Source: Tateyamaria sp. | GTDB taxonomy: Bacteria; Pseudomonadota; Alphaproteobacteria; Rhodobacterales; Rhodobacteraceae | Length of the DNA: 30,442 bases | Direction: 5' to 3' | Assembly (NCBI GenBank): GCA_018668195.1 | Contig: JABITU010000320.1 | Span: 1 to 30,442, forward strand | Shown: piece by piece, positions 9,168-17,412 of the stretch | How positions within the stretch are numbered: position 1 is the stretch's first letter | Layout of the letters: each line of letters starts with the position of its first letter | Position numbers and translations under genes: made by a program | The notes under the pieces: generated by a model | Seen by the model: only the letters and a program-made list of their open reading frames with translations | Database searches by the model: none | Told to the model about the DNA's origin: nothing

Positions 9168-10187
9168 TCAATATCCCAAGTCGACCCAAACGAGCCTGTG
9201 GCGGCTTGTGGTGGCCACGGTCCGGGCTTCAGGATCATCTGCCGCAGGCCACATGACGCCAGAGTCCAGCACTGCCCAATGAATTGACGGAAGCACATAA
9301 TCGACTCGCAAATTGCCGGGCACCGGATCCGCCCAGTCGACGGTATCTGTGCCGGCAGCACCAGTGGGGCGCACTTCTTGGAGGCGCATATCTGCCAGCA
9401 AATTGTCGATTGCAGACCGGATACCGTCACTATCGTCTGGGTCAAGATTGGCATCGCCTGCGATCACAAAGCGGTTTGCCGGGGCTGTGCCAATGTCACC
9501 ATCCAGTACCTGCTGCCACAGTCGTATTTCATCGTGGTTACGGCGGCTACTGCGGTCTTCGGGGCCATCAAAAACTGGTGGGCTGGCGTGAAAGGTCATC
9601 AAGTCAAACTGGCCTTTTGGTACATCGATCGGAACAATCCAATGCCCCGTGGTCGATAACCGTTGCACGGCAAGTGCGTCTTCACTTGGAAACGGTCCAT
9701 CTGCGGTGACTGGCAACAAAGCGTTTGGAACGTCTTTCCACAGAAGATCGGACAAATCCTGAACGCTATCTGTCAGGATGGGGTATCGAGACAAGATCGC
9801 CATGCCGCCATGGCCCGAGAACCGGCCGTAGCCTTGTGCATCGGCCGGCCCACCCAATTTACCATCCCCGTCCATATCCAATCCGGTTGGCATCCCAGCA
9901 TTTGGGCGCAACGCGAAATAGTGCGGATAATCTGCCGCCTTTGCCAGAATGCTCAACGCCTCGGCCGTTAGATCGTAGTCAAAATTCTGAATTGCCAATA
10001 CGTCGGCATCCGCTGTCGCAATAACATCAAGTACAGCGGCGATTTGCGGATCTTTGCCACGTGCCAGATCACGCAGCAACAGGCCGGGTCCATCACGCTG
10101 AAGTTCAACATTGTAGGTGGCGATGCGCAGAGGCTGGGATTGGGCTGGTAGGCTCAGGGCCAGCAGCAGACCGCATGCAATTTTCAG
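9168..10187 (-). CDS. Exported EEP-superfamily (endonuclease/exonuclease/phosphatase-like) protein
   Basis: From a proposed CTG start at 10187, a 339-residue protein with a signal peptide (KIACGLLLALSLPAQSQ) and an endonuclease/exonuclease/phosphatase fold: RIATYNVEL, DADVLAIQN, GMAILSRYP, VIAGDANLDPDD and a final SRHRLVWVDL. The CTG overlaps the TGA of the upstream membrane-protein gene as CTGA. No ATG, GTG or TTG exists close by in frame; the open frame to ATG 10307 is antisense-like tail of the neighbour and would bury the signal peptide. Two usual catalytic positions differ: Asn68 instead of the metal-binding Glu of LQE, and Arg329 instead of Asp in the SDH motif. It may therefore be a divergent phosphodiesterase or a non-catalytic form. 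It lies 54 nt before leuB. Confidence 0.8.
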   Translation of the reverse strand: MKIACGLLLALSLPAQSQPLRIATYNVELQRDGPGLLLRDLARGKDPQIAAVLDVIATADADVLAIQNFDYDLTAEALSILAKAADYPHYFALRPNAGMPTGLDMDGDGKLGGPADAQGYGRFSGHGGMAILSRYPILTDSVQDLSDLLWKDVPNALLPVTADGPFPSEDALAVQRLSTTGHWIVPIDVPKGQFDLMTFHASPPVFDGPEDRSSRRNHDEIRLWQQVLDGDIGTAPANRFVIAGDANLDPDDSDGIRSAIDNLLADMRLQEVRPTGAAGTDTVDWADPVPGNLRVDYVLPSIHWAVLDSGVMWPAADDPEARTVATTSRHRLVWVDLGY

Positions 10188-11020
10188 ATAACCCGCAATT
10201 CGCCTTCCGACGTGGTAAAGGCCCGCTTGCGTTGGTCGCGCGCTATTTCGGCAATCCGCTGCATCGCGATGCCGCGCATGATCATGTTGGCGGGAAAAAA
10301 GGCCCATGCGGTCAACGTCCAGATCAAGGCTTGAGGGTTTTGTAGCATGAACGGGTCTATCAGGTCAGCAACAGCCTTGACCACTGCGGGAATGACAAAG
10401 GGCAAAAGAAAACCAAAGGCAATATTGAGCCACGCATCGCGCCGTAACCGATGCAACATTTTGGGGCCAGCCGTAGGATTGAACAGGGGAAAATTTACCC
10501 ATAAATTAAAGAAAGATCCCGGCGTGGGCCATCCCCTAACCCGCACTAGAAACACAAATGCTGACACCGCAAGCACCGAGATAAGGCAGGAAATTCCAGC
10601 CGCAGCACGTACCGTCTGGGTGAGTTCGACATCTGTTCCGGCAGGCAACATTAACACCACAAGTCGGACTGGGGAAAAGGCAAAGTCGAAACCGCTGCCC
10701 ACAATTGTGCCAATTGACGTCAACGCCTCTGTGAAGTCCGTGGGTTCTGCCATGCCCTTACCAATCAAACTTAGGATCAGGACCGTTGCGAACAGCGCAA
10801 AAAAGCGCAGGCGATTAACCGGAGCTGCGTCGCGGAATTCCACGATGCTGGGACTGTCTGAATAGTACTCCAGGAAAACCATAACCGCAGCGATAAGAGA
10901 AATAAAAACAGTTGCTTGAGATGAGTCTGTTGATACACTTGGCAGTGTAAGCGCCGGTGTTGCTACGACCAGTGCAACCAAGACACCGCGCAATGCCGCT
11001 CCTGTTATTCGTGCTATCAT
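10184..11020 (-). CDS. Multi-pass membrane protein of unknown function
   Basis: A 278-residue inner-membrane protein with about six hydrophobic segments, for example ALRGVLVALVVATPALTL, ATVFISLIAAVMVFLEYY, FALFATVLILSLIGKG, CLISVLAVSAFVFLV and IAFGFLLPFVIPAVV. I do not recognise a named family. The start at ATG 11020 (MIARITGAALRG) is chosen over the upstream ATG 11137 because it is preceded by AAGGTAAGGG and because the extra 39 residues are charged and unlike a membrane protein. Its stop overlaps the proposed CTG start of the EEP gene, so the two are probably translated together. Their product pair may form a membrane plus periplasm unit inserted in the leucine locus. Confidence 0.75.
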   Translation of the reverse strand: MIARITGAALRGVLVALVVATPALTLPSVSTDSSQATVFISLIAAVMVFLEYYSDSPSIVEFRDAAPVNRLRFFALFATVLILSLIGKGMAEPTDFTEALTSIGTIVGSGFDFAFSPVRLVVLMLPAGTDVELTQTVRAAAGISCLISVLAVSAFVFLVRVRGWPTPGSFFNLWVNFPLFNPTAGPKMLHRLRRDAWLNIAFGFLLPFVIPAVVKAVADLIDPFMLQNPQALIWTLTAWAFFPANMIMRGIAMQRIAEIARDQRKRAFTTSEGELRVI

Positions 11021-11230
11021 GCCCTTACCTTTCAAACTGGCCAGCCACGATACTTTGTCGCGGACTTGTTCCGACTTGATCCCGTCAGCTGAGACGAGCG
11101 CCTCATTTTCGCCACAATCTTGCCTTGATTGGCCCAAATGCTCAAGTGTCAGAGCAAGTATAAGACAGAAGCGCCAGCTTTTTAGGTAAAGGTGTGATGC
11201 CTTTGTGCATCATTTGAGTTGGTAAAATTT

Positions 11231-11264
11231 TGTCGGGTCCAATGCTGTTTGATTGGGCCCGACA
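11231..11264 (-). terminator. Likely terminator after leuCD
   Basis: A 13-bp stem with one mismatch (TGTCGGGTCCAAT at 11231-11243 against ATTGGGCCCGACA at 11252-11264, 8-nt loop). It is placed 49 nt after the leuD stop, and the minus-strand sequence that follows reads AAATTTT. It would separate leuCD from the membrane-protein gene. The T tract is short, so termination may be partial. Confidence 0.65.
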
Positions 11265-11313
11265 GAACGCATCGCGTTAACTATAAATCTGCCGAAAGTG
11301 ATTGACCTCTGGC

Positions 11314-11922
11314 TCAGACCCAAGGGCGCGCTTGGGAGGCGATGGCTTCAAAGCTGTCAATACTGTCCGCCTTGGCCATTGTCAGACCAATGTCATCAAG
11401 GCCTTCCATGAGGCAGTGCTTTTTGAATGGGTCAACCTCAAAGCTAAAGACTTGGCCATCCGACTTTGTGACGGTTTGTGCCTCTAGATCCACGGTCAAT
11501 CGCGCGTTTGCGCCATTTTCTGCGTCTTTCATCAACACATCCACCGTCTCAGGCGGCAGTGCGATTGGTAGGATCCCGTTCTTAAAGCAGTTGTTATAAA
11601 AGATGTCTGCAAAACTGGGTGCAATGACACAGCGAATACCAAAATCCTTGATCGCCCAAGGTGCGTGCTCGCGGCTTGATCCGCAGCCAAAGTTTTCGCC
11701 AGCCACGATGATCTCAGCTTGGCGATAGGCATCCTGATTAAGAACGAAATCTGGTATCTCGTTACCCTGTCGATCATAGCGCATTTCATCAAACAGATTT
11801 ACGCCCAGACCTGAGCGCTTGATCGTTTTCAGGAATTGCTTGGGTATGATCATATCAGTGTCAATATTGACCAGTGGCATGGGCGCTGCGATGCCCGTCA
11901 TTGTGTTGAATTTTTCCATCAC
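11314..11922 (-). CDS. leuD: 3-isopropylmalate dehydratase small subunit
   Basis: A 202-residue LeuD, normal length, the small subunit that with LeuC isomerises 2- to 3-isopropylmalate. Visible family motifs are [16 protein letters not shown] near the N-terminus, the [16 protein letters not shown] substrate-binding loop and [16 protein letters not shown]. Its ATG overlaps the leuC stop by 4 nt (ATGA), which gives coupled translation and matched subunit amounts. A strong hairpin follows the gene. Confidence 0.97.
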   Translation of the reverse strand: MMEKFNTMTGIAAPMPLVNIDTDMIIPKQFLKTIKRSGLGVNLFDEMRYDRQGNEIPDFVLNQDAYRQAEIIVAGENFGCGSSREHAPWAIKDFGIRCVIAPSFADIFYNNCFKNGILPIALPPETVDVLMKDAENGANARLTVDLEAQTVTKSDGQVFSFEVDPFKKHCLMEGLDDIGLTMAKADSIDSFEAIASQARPWV

Positions 11923-13322
11923 ATCATCTCCCGCACATCAGTGAGCTTGCCCGTCAGCGCCGCCGCTGCAGCCATGCCCGGCGAAACCAAATGTGTACGG
12001 CCCTTATAGCCCTGGCGTCCTTCAAAGTTGCGGTTCGAGGTGGAGGCGCACCGCTCACCCTCGGCCAGCTGATCGGGATTCATTGCCAAACACATCGAGC
12101 ATCCTGCCAGACGCCATTCGAAACCGGCCTCTTTGAAGACGTCGGCAAGCCCTTCATCTTCGGCTTGTGCACGTACAAGGCCAGATCCTGGAACGACCAT
12201 GGCGCGTTTAACCTTGATTTTTTTGCCTTTCAGAATCTCGGCAGCCGCCCGCAAATCTTCGATCCGACCGTTAGTGCACGATCCAATAAAGACTGTGTCG
12301 ATTTCAATGTCCGTTAGCGGTGTGCCGGGCGCCAGCCCCATATAATCAAGCGAACGTTGCGCCGCGCCGACCTTGCCGCCATCGAAATCGGACGCTGCTG
12401 GCACATTAGCGGTTATTGGAAGCACATCCTCGGGCGAGGTGCCCCAGGTCACGACAGGTGCAATGTCTTCGCCTTTGATCGTGATGACCTCGTCCCAATG
12501 GGCGTCATCGTCCGAGTAAAGGGTCTTCCACCATGCCAACGCAGCTTCCCATTGAGCACCTTTGGGTGCGTGTGGACGGCCCATACAATACGCAAAGGTC
12601 TTTTCATCCGGTGCAATCAGACCCGCGCGTGCGCCGCCTTCGATTGCCATGTTGCAGACCGTCATGCGCCCTTCCATTGAAAGATCGCGGATGGCTTCAC
12701 CGCAATATTCGATGACATAGCCCGTGCCACCAGCGGTTCCGGTCTGGCCGATGACAGACATGGTGATGTCTTTGGCCGTCACGCCGGGCGCTAGCTTGCC
12801 AGTGATCTCGACCTTCATATTTTTAGATTTCTTTTGGATAAGCGTTTGAGTGGCCAGCACATGCTCCACTTCGCTGGTGCCGATACCATGCGCCAATGCG
12901 CCAAACGCGCCGTGAGTTGCGGTGTGACTGTCGCCGCAGACGACGGTCATGCCCGGCAGCGTCCAGCCTTGCTCCGGCCCAACGATATGAACAATGCCCT
13001 GTCGAACATCAGATACCGGGTAATAGTGTATGCCGAAGTCCTTGGCGTTCTTGTCCAACGCGGCCACCTGAATGGCGCTGTCATCTGTCATGTTCTTGGG
13101 GTCATCCCGCCCGGCTGTTGTGGGTACGTTATGATCCGGTACTGCAATCGTCTTGTCAGGCGCGCGCACCTGACGATTGGTCATGCGCAGCCCTTCAAAT
13201 GCCTGAGGGCTGGTCACTTCGTGCACAAGGTGGCGGTCGATATACAGCAAACAGGTGCCATCTTCGGCTTCGTGGGCGACATGCGCATCCCAGATTTTGT
13301 CATAAAGCGTTTTGGGGGACAT
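11919..13322 (-). CDS. leuC: 3-isopropylmalate dehydratase large subunit
   Basis: A 467-residue LeuC of usual length, the [4Fe-4S] aconitase-family subunit of isopropylmalate isomerase. It has [17 protein letters not shown], the iron-sulphur ligand region [12 protein letters not shown] and the second cluster motif [13 protein letters not shown]. The ATG at 13322 follows a clear GGGAGAGG site. It heads the leftward leucine operon. The region upstream has inverted repeats but no obvious leucine-rich leader peptide, so attenuation of the enterobacterial kind is not supported. Confidence 0.97.
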   Translation of the reverse strand: MSPKTLYDKIWDAHVAHEAEDGTCLLYIDRHLVHEVTSPQAFEGLRMTNRQVRAPDKTIAVPDHNVPTTAGRDDPKNMTDDSAIQVAALDKNAKDFGIHYYPVSDVRQGIVHIVGPEQGWTLPGMTVVCGDSHTATHGAFGALAHGIGTSEVEHVLATQTLIQKKSKNMKVEITGKLAPGVTAKDITMSVIGQTGTAGGTGYVIEYCGEAIRDLSMEGRMTVCNMAIEGGARAGLIAPDEKTFAYCMGRPHAPKGAQWEAALAWWKTLYSDDDAHWDEVITIKGEDIAPVVTWGTSPEDVLPITANVPAASDFDGGKVGAAQRSLDYMGLAPGTPLTDIEIDTVFIGSCTNGRIEDLRAAAEILKGKKIKVKRAMVVPGSGLVRAQAEDEGLADVFKEAGFEWRLAGCSMCLAMNPDQLAEGERCASTSNRNFEGRQGYKGRTHLVSPGMAAAAALTGKLTDVREMM

Positions 13323-13518
13323 CAGGTCCTCTCCCTTTGGGTTGTAGAGACATCGAAAACATCGGACGTATATTGCGTGAGGTCACCCACGCCTCATCGC
13401 CTTGCTAAGACTGTGTGCGTCGCTCCGAAAAAGCGTTCGCGCAAACGGGCGCGGTCGTCCATATCAAAAAGGCGTATCATAGCGCCCGCTGTTACCCGGA
13501 TTCCTGCGCCTGTTCAAG

Positions 13519-13560
13519 CAAATGCAGCCATTTGTGGCTCCATGATGTGCATATCATGGA
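13519..13560. promoter_or_regulatory. Paired inverted repeats upstream of leuC
   Basis: Two perfect palindromes sit side by side: CAAATG-CAGC-CATTTG at 13519-13534 and TCCATGAT-GTGCAT-ATCATGGA at 13539-13560. They lie about 200-240 bp upstream of the leuC start. They could be operator sites for a dimeric regulator, or hairpins in a long leuC leader RNA. No known regulator site is recognised. Confidence 0.4.
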
Positions 13561-13639
13561 TACCGGCACTTGCCCTGTATGCTGTTGGTTCGGTCACACG
13601 GGACGCATTAAAGCGTTGTGAGAAAAAATTTAATTATTC

Positions 13640-13672
13640 AACACTTTCGAAAACCAAAGGTTTTTTTGTGTT
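13640..13672. repeat. AT-rich hairpin, terminator-like
   Basis: AACAC pairs with GTGTT and inside it AAAACC pairs with GGTTTT around an AAA loop, with a run of seven T. It resembles a rho-independent terminator on the + strand, but no rightward gene ends upstream of it. It could belong to a lost gene or to an unannotated small RNA. Confidence 0.35.
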
Positions 13673-13979
13673 AGATAATGCCCAAAGCTTTCGGTATTTC
13701 ATGAAAGGCTATAGTGACCACATTGAAGCCCAAAGCATTGATCAGATGAATTGCCGCTGAATTCCATTCCTCATTCGACAACTCATCTAATGGCGATTTT
13801 GGGCGACGCGTCAGGCCAGATGCAGACCCCAGATAGAGGGCGCGGCACTCTCAACCGCACAAAAATGCAGAAAGAGGTGCATCTGCCGCACCCAGAAAGG
13901 TTTGGCGTTTGTTGAAATGTTGTTAAAGGGCTGTTACCGTGTTGGTAAACTAGTGCCGAAGATTTAGCGGCGCGACGAA

Positions 13980-13997
13980 AAGGAGGACACTGTCCTG
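13980..13997 (+). promoter_or_regulatory. Ribosome binding site that points to a CTG start for rsfS
   Basis: A near-perfect AAGGAGG (13980-13986) lies 8 nt before a CTG (13995-13997) that is in frame with rsfS, while the first in-frame ATG (14046) has no ribosome binding site. This favours initiation at CTG. Confidence 0.6.
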
Positions 13998-14405
13998 TCA
14001 ATCTCTGCTCAAGCGGGTCAACCCGCTGATCAAGCTTCGGTTGTTATGACTGGCGCCACATCCAAGGCCACAAGCGAGACACTTCTGGCTGAAATTCTTT
14101 CCTCACTTTCCGATGACAAGGCCGGAGATGTTGTGCAGATGGATCTGCGCGGTAGAACCGAGATTTGCGATTACATGGTTGTTGCCACGGGGCGGTCATC
14201 CCGGCAGGTCGCGGCCATATCGGAAAAACTTGTGGAGCGGCTAAAAGCGATGTTTGGACGCGGTGCGCGGGTCGAAGGCAAAGATACTGGTGATTGGGTC
14301 CTAATCGATACGGGCGACGTGATCGTACATGTATTCCGGCCCGAAGTACGAGAATTCTATCAGTTGGAAAAGATGTGGCAACCAACCACAGCCGCAGCCA
14401 ACTGA
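13995..14405 (+). CDS. rsfS: Ribosome silencing factor RsfS
   Basis: RsfS (Iojap/YbeB family) binds ribosomal protein uL14 and blocks subunit joining when nutrients are short. Family signatures are plain: DKAGDVVQMDLRGRTEICDYMVVATGRSSRQVAAISEKL, then EGKDTGDWVLIDTGDVIVHVFRPEVREFYQLEKMW split over residues of the second half. Length is 136 residues from the proposed CTG at 13995, or 119 from ATG 14046. The CTG start is preferred because an AAGGAGG lies 8 nt before it, but it is not proven. It is followed after 10 nt by rlmH, the usual neighbour. Confidence 0.92.
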   Translation: MSISAQAGQPADQASVVMTGATSKATSETLLAEILSSLSDDKAGDVVQMDLRGRTEICDYMVVATGRSSRQVAAISEKLVERLKAMFGRGARVEGKDTGDWVLIDTGDVIVHVFRPEVREFYQLEKMWQPTTAAAN

Positions 14406-14415
14406 ACGAATTCTA

Positions 14416-14886
14416 GTGCGTTTCCATCTGTGCGCTGTAGGTCGCCTGCGCGGCGGTCCAGAAGCGGATTTGATTTCAGAATATATAACGCGTTTTGACC
14501 GGACGGGCCGGGGCTTAGGCCTTGGGCCGCTTTCCGTCGTGGAAGTTGAAGACCGCAAGGGCGGTGGGATGACAGCCGAGGCTCTCCTGCTGCGTCGTGC
14601 CCTACCAAAGGGTGCCGTAATTTGTTGTCTGGACGAACGGGGCAAGGTTGAAACTTCGCCTGCGTTTGCCAATCGGTTGGCAGGTTGGCACGATACCGGG
14701 CGTTCAGATGTGGCTTTTATTATTGGTGGTGCTGATGGAATTGCACCGGGTTTGCGCGCAGATGCTGATCATCTGTTGTCTTTTGGTAAGATGGTTTGGC
14801 CGCACATGCTCGTTCGGGTGATGCTGACAGAGCAATTGTATCGCGCGGCGTCGATTCTTGCTGGCGCGCCGTATCACCGGGTGTAA
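14416..14886 (+). CDS. rlmH: 23S rRNA (pseudouridine1915-N3)-methyltransferase RlmH
   Basis: A 156-residue SPOUT-class methyltransferase that methylates pseudouridine 1915 in helix 69 of 23S rRNA. It begins VRFHLCAVGRLRGGPE and has the knot motifs LDERGK, FIIGGADG and the conserved end MLVRVMLTEQLYRAASI followed by PYHRV. The GTG at 14416 is chosen because it gives the family N-terminus; the longer frame from 14329 lies inside rsfS. It follows rsfS by 10 nt, forming a ribosome-assembly operon. Confidence 0.95.
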   Translation: MRFHLCAVGRLRGGPEADLISEYITRFDRTGRGLGLGPLSVVEVEDRKGGGMTAEALLLRRALPKGAVICCLDERGKVETSPAFANRLAGWHDTGRSDVAFIIGGADGIAPGLRADADHLLSFGKMVWPHMLVRVMLTEQLYRAASILAGAPYHRV

Positions 14887-15115
14887 GCAAAAAGCCGCTA
14901 CGAGTCATATTCCTGTGGGCTCTATTCCAGGGCATACGCGCCTGTAACCGATTATATCTGGCAAGACGAAGTATGGGATCCTGGTTGACCTTATTGGTCG
15001 AGCTGCAAAGAAATCGAGCGCTGGGAGCGCCAAGCCAATGTTGTTAATTAATCAATTTTGATAGATTTGTTTCTACTTTAACCGCTGAACAGACGGTAAT
15101 GCAGCCGCCATGCGG

Positions 15116-15814
15116 TTACGTTTTCGTGCCCAATAGAATGTTGCGAGAGTGTGACGCGAATTCACGACGCCAAATTACTGCAAGTGTAAAGGCTGTGGCG
15201 GTCATCAAGGCGATTGGACCTGCAAGCCAAGCGACGACTGTCAACGCGAAATAGACGGACCGAAGCCCGCGATTGAATGATCTGGCAGCGGTAATATGGA
15301 TCTCTCCGGCCTGGCGTGCACGAATCATGCATCCCGGATTGTCGGCATCATTCGGGACCGCCGCCATCACCACTGTCGCGTAGCCGAACAATCGGTTGGC
15401 CCATGCGAATTTGAGAAAGGCATTGGTCAGAAACAGAGTTAGGATCACCAACTTAGCCTCCCAAACAAAGACGGGAGCAGTCGCCAAAACCAAATCGTTG
15501 GCCACGCCTGCCAGCCGGTCGGCGTTTCCAAGCACCGCCAATGTACCACCAAGGGCGATAACCGCTGTTGACGCAAAGAAAGCGGTTGCTTGTCGTAGGC
15601 TTGACACGACCAAGGCGTCAAAAACCCGAGGATCGCGGGTGATCAGCTGCATCATCCATTCGCGGCGAAATCCGGCCATGATTTGCGACGTCGAAGGATT
15701 CTTTGCTTTGGGCCGCTCTATGCGCCAACTGATGAGCAGCCAACCAGTCACCAGCAAGCCAAGCGCCAAGAAGTCCAATGCGTCAAAGAGTAAGATGCGA
15801 TCAAGCCAATTCAT
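15116..15814 (-). CDS. DUF599 family membrane protein
   Basis: A 232-residue inner-membrane protein with four main hydrophobic segments (DALDFLALGLLVTGWLLISW, the TAFFASTAVIALGGTLAVLG stretch, LVILTLFLTNAFLKFAWANR, and AWLAGPIALMTATAFTLAV). The RRxWM element after the first helix and the FNRGLRSVYFAL stretch fit DUF599. Function is unknown for the family. It is transcribed away from glcD; the 82-bp gap holds a palindrome that could control both. Confidence 0.82.
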   Translation of the reverse strand: MNWLDRILLFDALDFLALGLLVTGWLLISWRIERPKAKNPSTSQIMAGFRREWMMQLITRDPRVFDALVVSSLRQATAFFASTAVIALGGTLAVLGNADRLAGVANDLVLATAPVFVWEAKLVILTLFLTNAFLKFAWANRLFGYATVVMAAVPNDADNPGCMIRARQAGEIHITAARSFNRGLRSVYFALTVVAWLAGPIALMTATAFTLAVIWRREFASHSRNILLGTKT

Positions 15815-15858
15815 GGTGTGGCCTTACACTGCAGAATCTAGGATTGCATCCTGCAAAA

Positions 15859-15881
15859 ATTGGTAATATTAATTTACCAAT
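15859..15881. promoter_or_regulatory. Candidate operator in front of glcD
   Basis: A perfect palindrome, ATTGGTAA - 7 nt - TTACCAAT, ends 15 nt before the glcD ATG and lies 44 nt from the DUF599 start. The TGGT/ACCA arms are reminiscent of sites for FadR-subfamily GntR regulators, to which GlcC belongs, but the spacing is wider than their classic site. Binding here could block glcD transcription or translation. No regulator gene is in the window. Confidence 0.55.
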
Positions 15882-15896
15882 ACTGAGGAGGTTGCC

Positions 15897-17345
15897 ATGG
15901 AAATGCCCATTCCCAATTCTGCCGTTCTCGCGCGCAAAGCGCGTGTGGCTGAACGTCTACTCGAGGTGTTGCCTGTTGATGCGGTCATTGATGACCCTTC
16001 CGAGACGCGTGCCTATGAGTGTGACGCGCTGACCGCGTACAGATGCCCGCCCATGCTGGCCGTTTTGCCTGCTTCGACAAAGGAAGTGGCGGATGTCCTG
16101 CGCATTTGCCACCAAGAGGGCGTGCCGGTGGTGCCGCGCGGATCAGGGACATCGCTTGCAGGCGGTGCTCTTCCGACTGCTGACTGTGTGATTCTGGGAG
16201 TTGCACGGATGAATGACGTTCTGGAGACCGACTACGACAACCGTTTTGTTCGGGTGCAGACCGGGCGCACAAACCTGAGCGTAACGGGCGCTGTCGAATC
16301 GGACGGCTTTTTCTATGCACCTGATCCGTCGAGCCAGTTAGCTTGTGCTATTGCTGGCAATATCGCGATGAATTCGGGCGGGGCGCATTGCTTGAAGTAC
16401 GGGGTGACCACAAACAATCTGATGGGTGTGACCATGGTTCAGATGGACGGCACCGTGGTTGAGATTGGCGGCGCGCATTTGGATTCAGGCGGGTTGGATC
16501 TGCTGGGTGTTATTTGTGGATCTGAAGGTCAGTTGGGCGTCGTCACAGAAGCTACATTGCGCATTCTGCACAAGCCCGAAGGTGCCCGGCCGGTGCTGAT
16601 GGGTTTTGACAGCACGGAAATAGCAGGTGCGTGCGTTGCCGATATCATCAAGGCAGGTGTGCTGCCGGTTGCGATCGAGTTCATGGATCGTATGTTGATC
16701 GAAGTCTGCGAAGATTTTGCCAAGGCGGATTACCCGATCTGTGAAGCGCTGCTGATCGTTGAAGTTGAAGGATCAGAGCAAGAGATCGATGCGCAACTGG
16801 CGTTGATCACAGAGATTGCAAAACGTCACAATCCAGTAGCCCTGCGCGAAAGCGCATCATCCGAAGAAAATGCGCGCATCTGGGCAGGCCGCAAAGCAGC
16901 CTTTTCGGCTGTTGGCCGGGTCAGCGATTACATGTGCCTTGACGGGACTATACCCGTTACGGAACTGCCCTATGTTCTGCGCCGCATTGGCGAGATGTCA
17001 AAGGAATATGGCCTGGCCGTGGGCAATGTATTCCATGCGGGCGATGGCAACATGCATCCGCTGATTTGCTATGACGCGAACAAGCCCGGTGATCTTGAGA
17101 TCTGTGAAGAGTTTGGAGCGGAAGTTCTAAAGCTATGCGTGGATGTTGGAGGGTGCCTGACGGGAGAACATGGCGTTGGTATCGAAAAGCGCGACTTGAT
17201 GACATATCAATACGCGGCCTCTGACCTCGAGGCGCAGATGGCCGTCAAAGATGTGTTCGATGATAAGTGGTTGTTGAACCCCGCCAAGGTATTTCCTTTG
17301 GCTGTGTCTGAACCCCGTCGTGCTGTGGTCATGGCAGCAGAATAG
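15897..17345 (+). CDS. glcD: Glycolate oxidase FAD-linked subunit GlcD
   Basis: A 482-residue FAD-binding (PCMH-type) oxidoreductase, the catalytic subunit of glycolate dehydrogenase, converting glycolate to glyoxylate. Landmarks are VPVVPRGSGTSLAGGALP (FAD binding), DPSSQLACAIAGNIAMNSGG, GSEGQLGVVTEATLRI, and the C-terminal HAGDGNMHP and GEHGVGIEKR motifs that hold the active-site metal or substrate residues. The start has GAGGAGG 6-7 nt upstream. It is first in glcDEF; glycolate is a major phytoplankton exudate, which suits a marine host. Confidence 0.95.
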   Translation: MEMPIPNSAVLARKARVAERLLEVLPVDAVIDDPSETRAYECDALTAYRCPPMLAVLPASTKEVADVLRICHQEGVPVVPRGSGTSLAGGALPTADCVILGVARMNDVLETDYDNRFVRVQTGRTNLSVTGAVESDGFFYAPDPSSQLACAIAGNIAMNSGGAHCLKYGVTTNNLMGVTMVQMDGTVVEIGGAHLDSGGLDLLGVICGSEGQLGVVTEATLRILHKPEGARPVLMGFDSTEIAGACVADIIKAGVLPVAIEFMDRMLIEVCEDFAKADYPICEALLIVEVEGSEQEIDAQLALITEIAKRHNPVALRESASSEENARIWAGRKAAFSAVGRVSDYMCLDGTIPVTELPYVLRRIGEMSKEYGLAVGNVFHAGDGNMHPLICYDANKPGDLEICEEFGAEVLKLCVDVGGCLTGEHGVGIEKRDLMTYQYAASDLEAQMAVKDVFDDKWLLNPAKVFPLAVSEPRRAVVMAAE

Positions 17346-17412
17346 GGCATTCACGCAATCTGTTGGGATCAGGCAACCGCCTTTGCGGCAAGGAATTTCG
17401 GGCCAAAAGAAG

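Larger units (their letters stand above)
13323..13979. other. Divergent intergenic region between leuC and rsfS
   Basis: About 660 bp holding the outward promoters of leuC (leftward) and rsfS (rightward). No convincing gene is present; open frames here are short or run antisense through leuC. It carries two adjacent inverted repeats at 13519-13534 and 13539-13560 and an AT-rich hairpin at 13640-13672, listed separately where useful. No promoter could be placed with confidence. Confidence 0.5.

Noticed and set aside
12834..13760. A 308-residue open frame on + across leuC
   Set aside because: It runs antisense through the unambiguous leuC gene, has no family features and its composition is that of a shadow frame.
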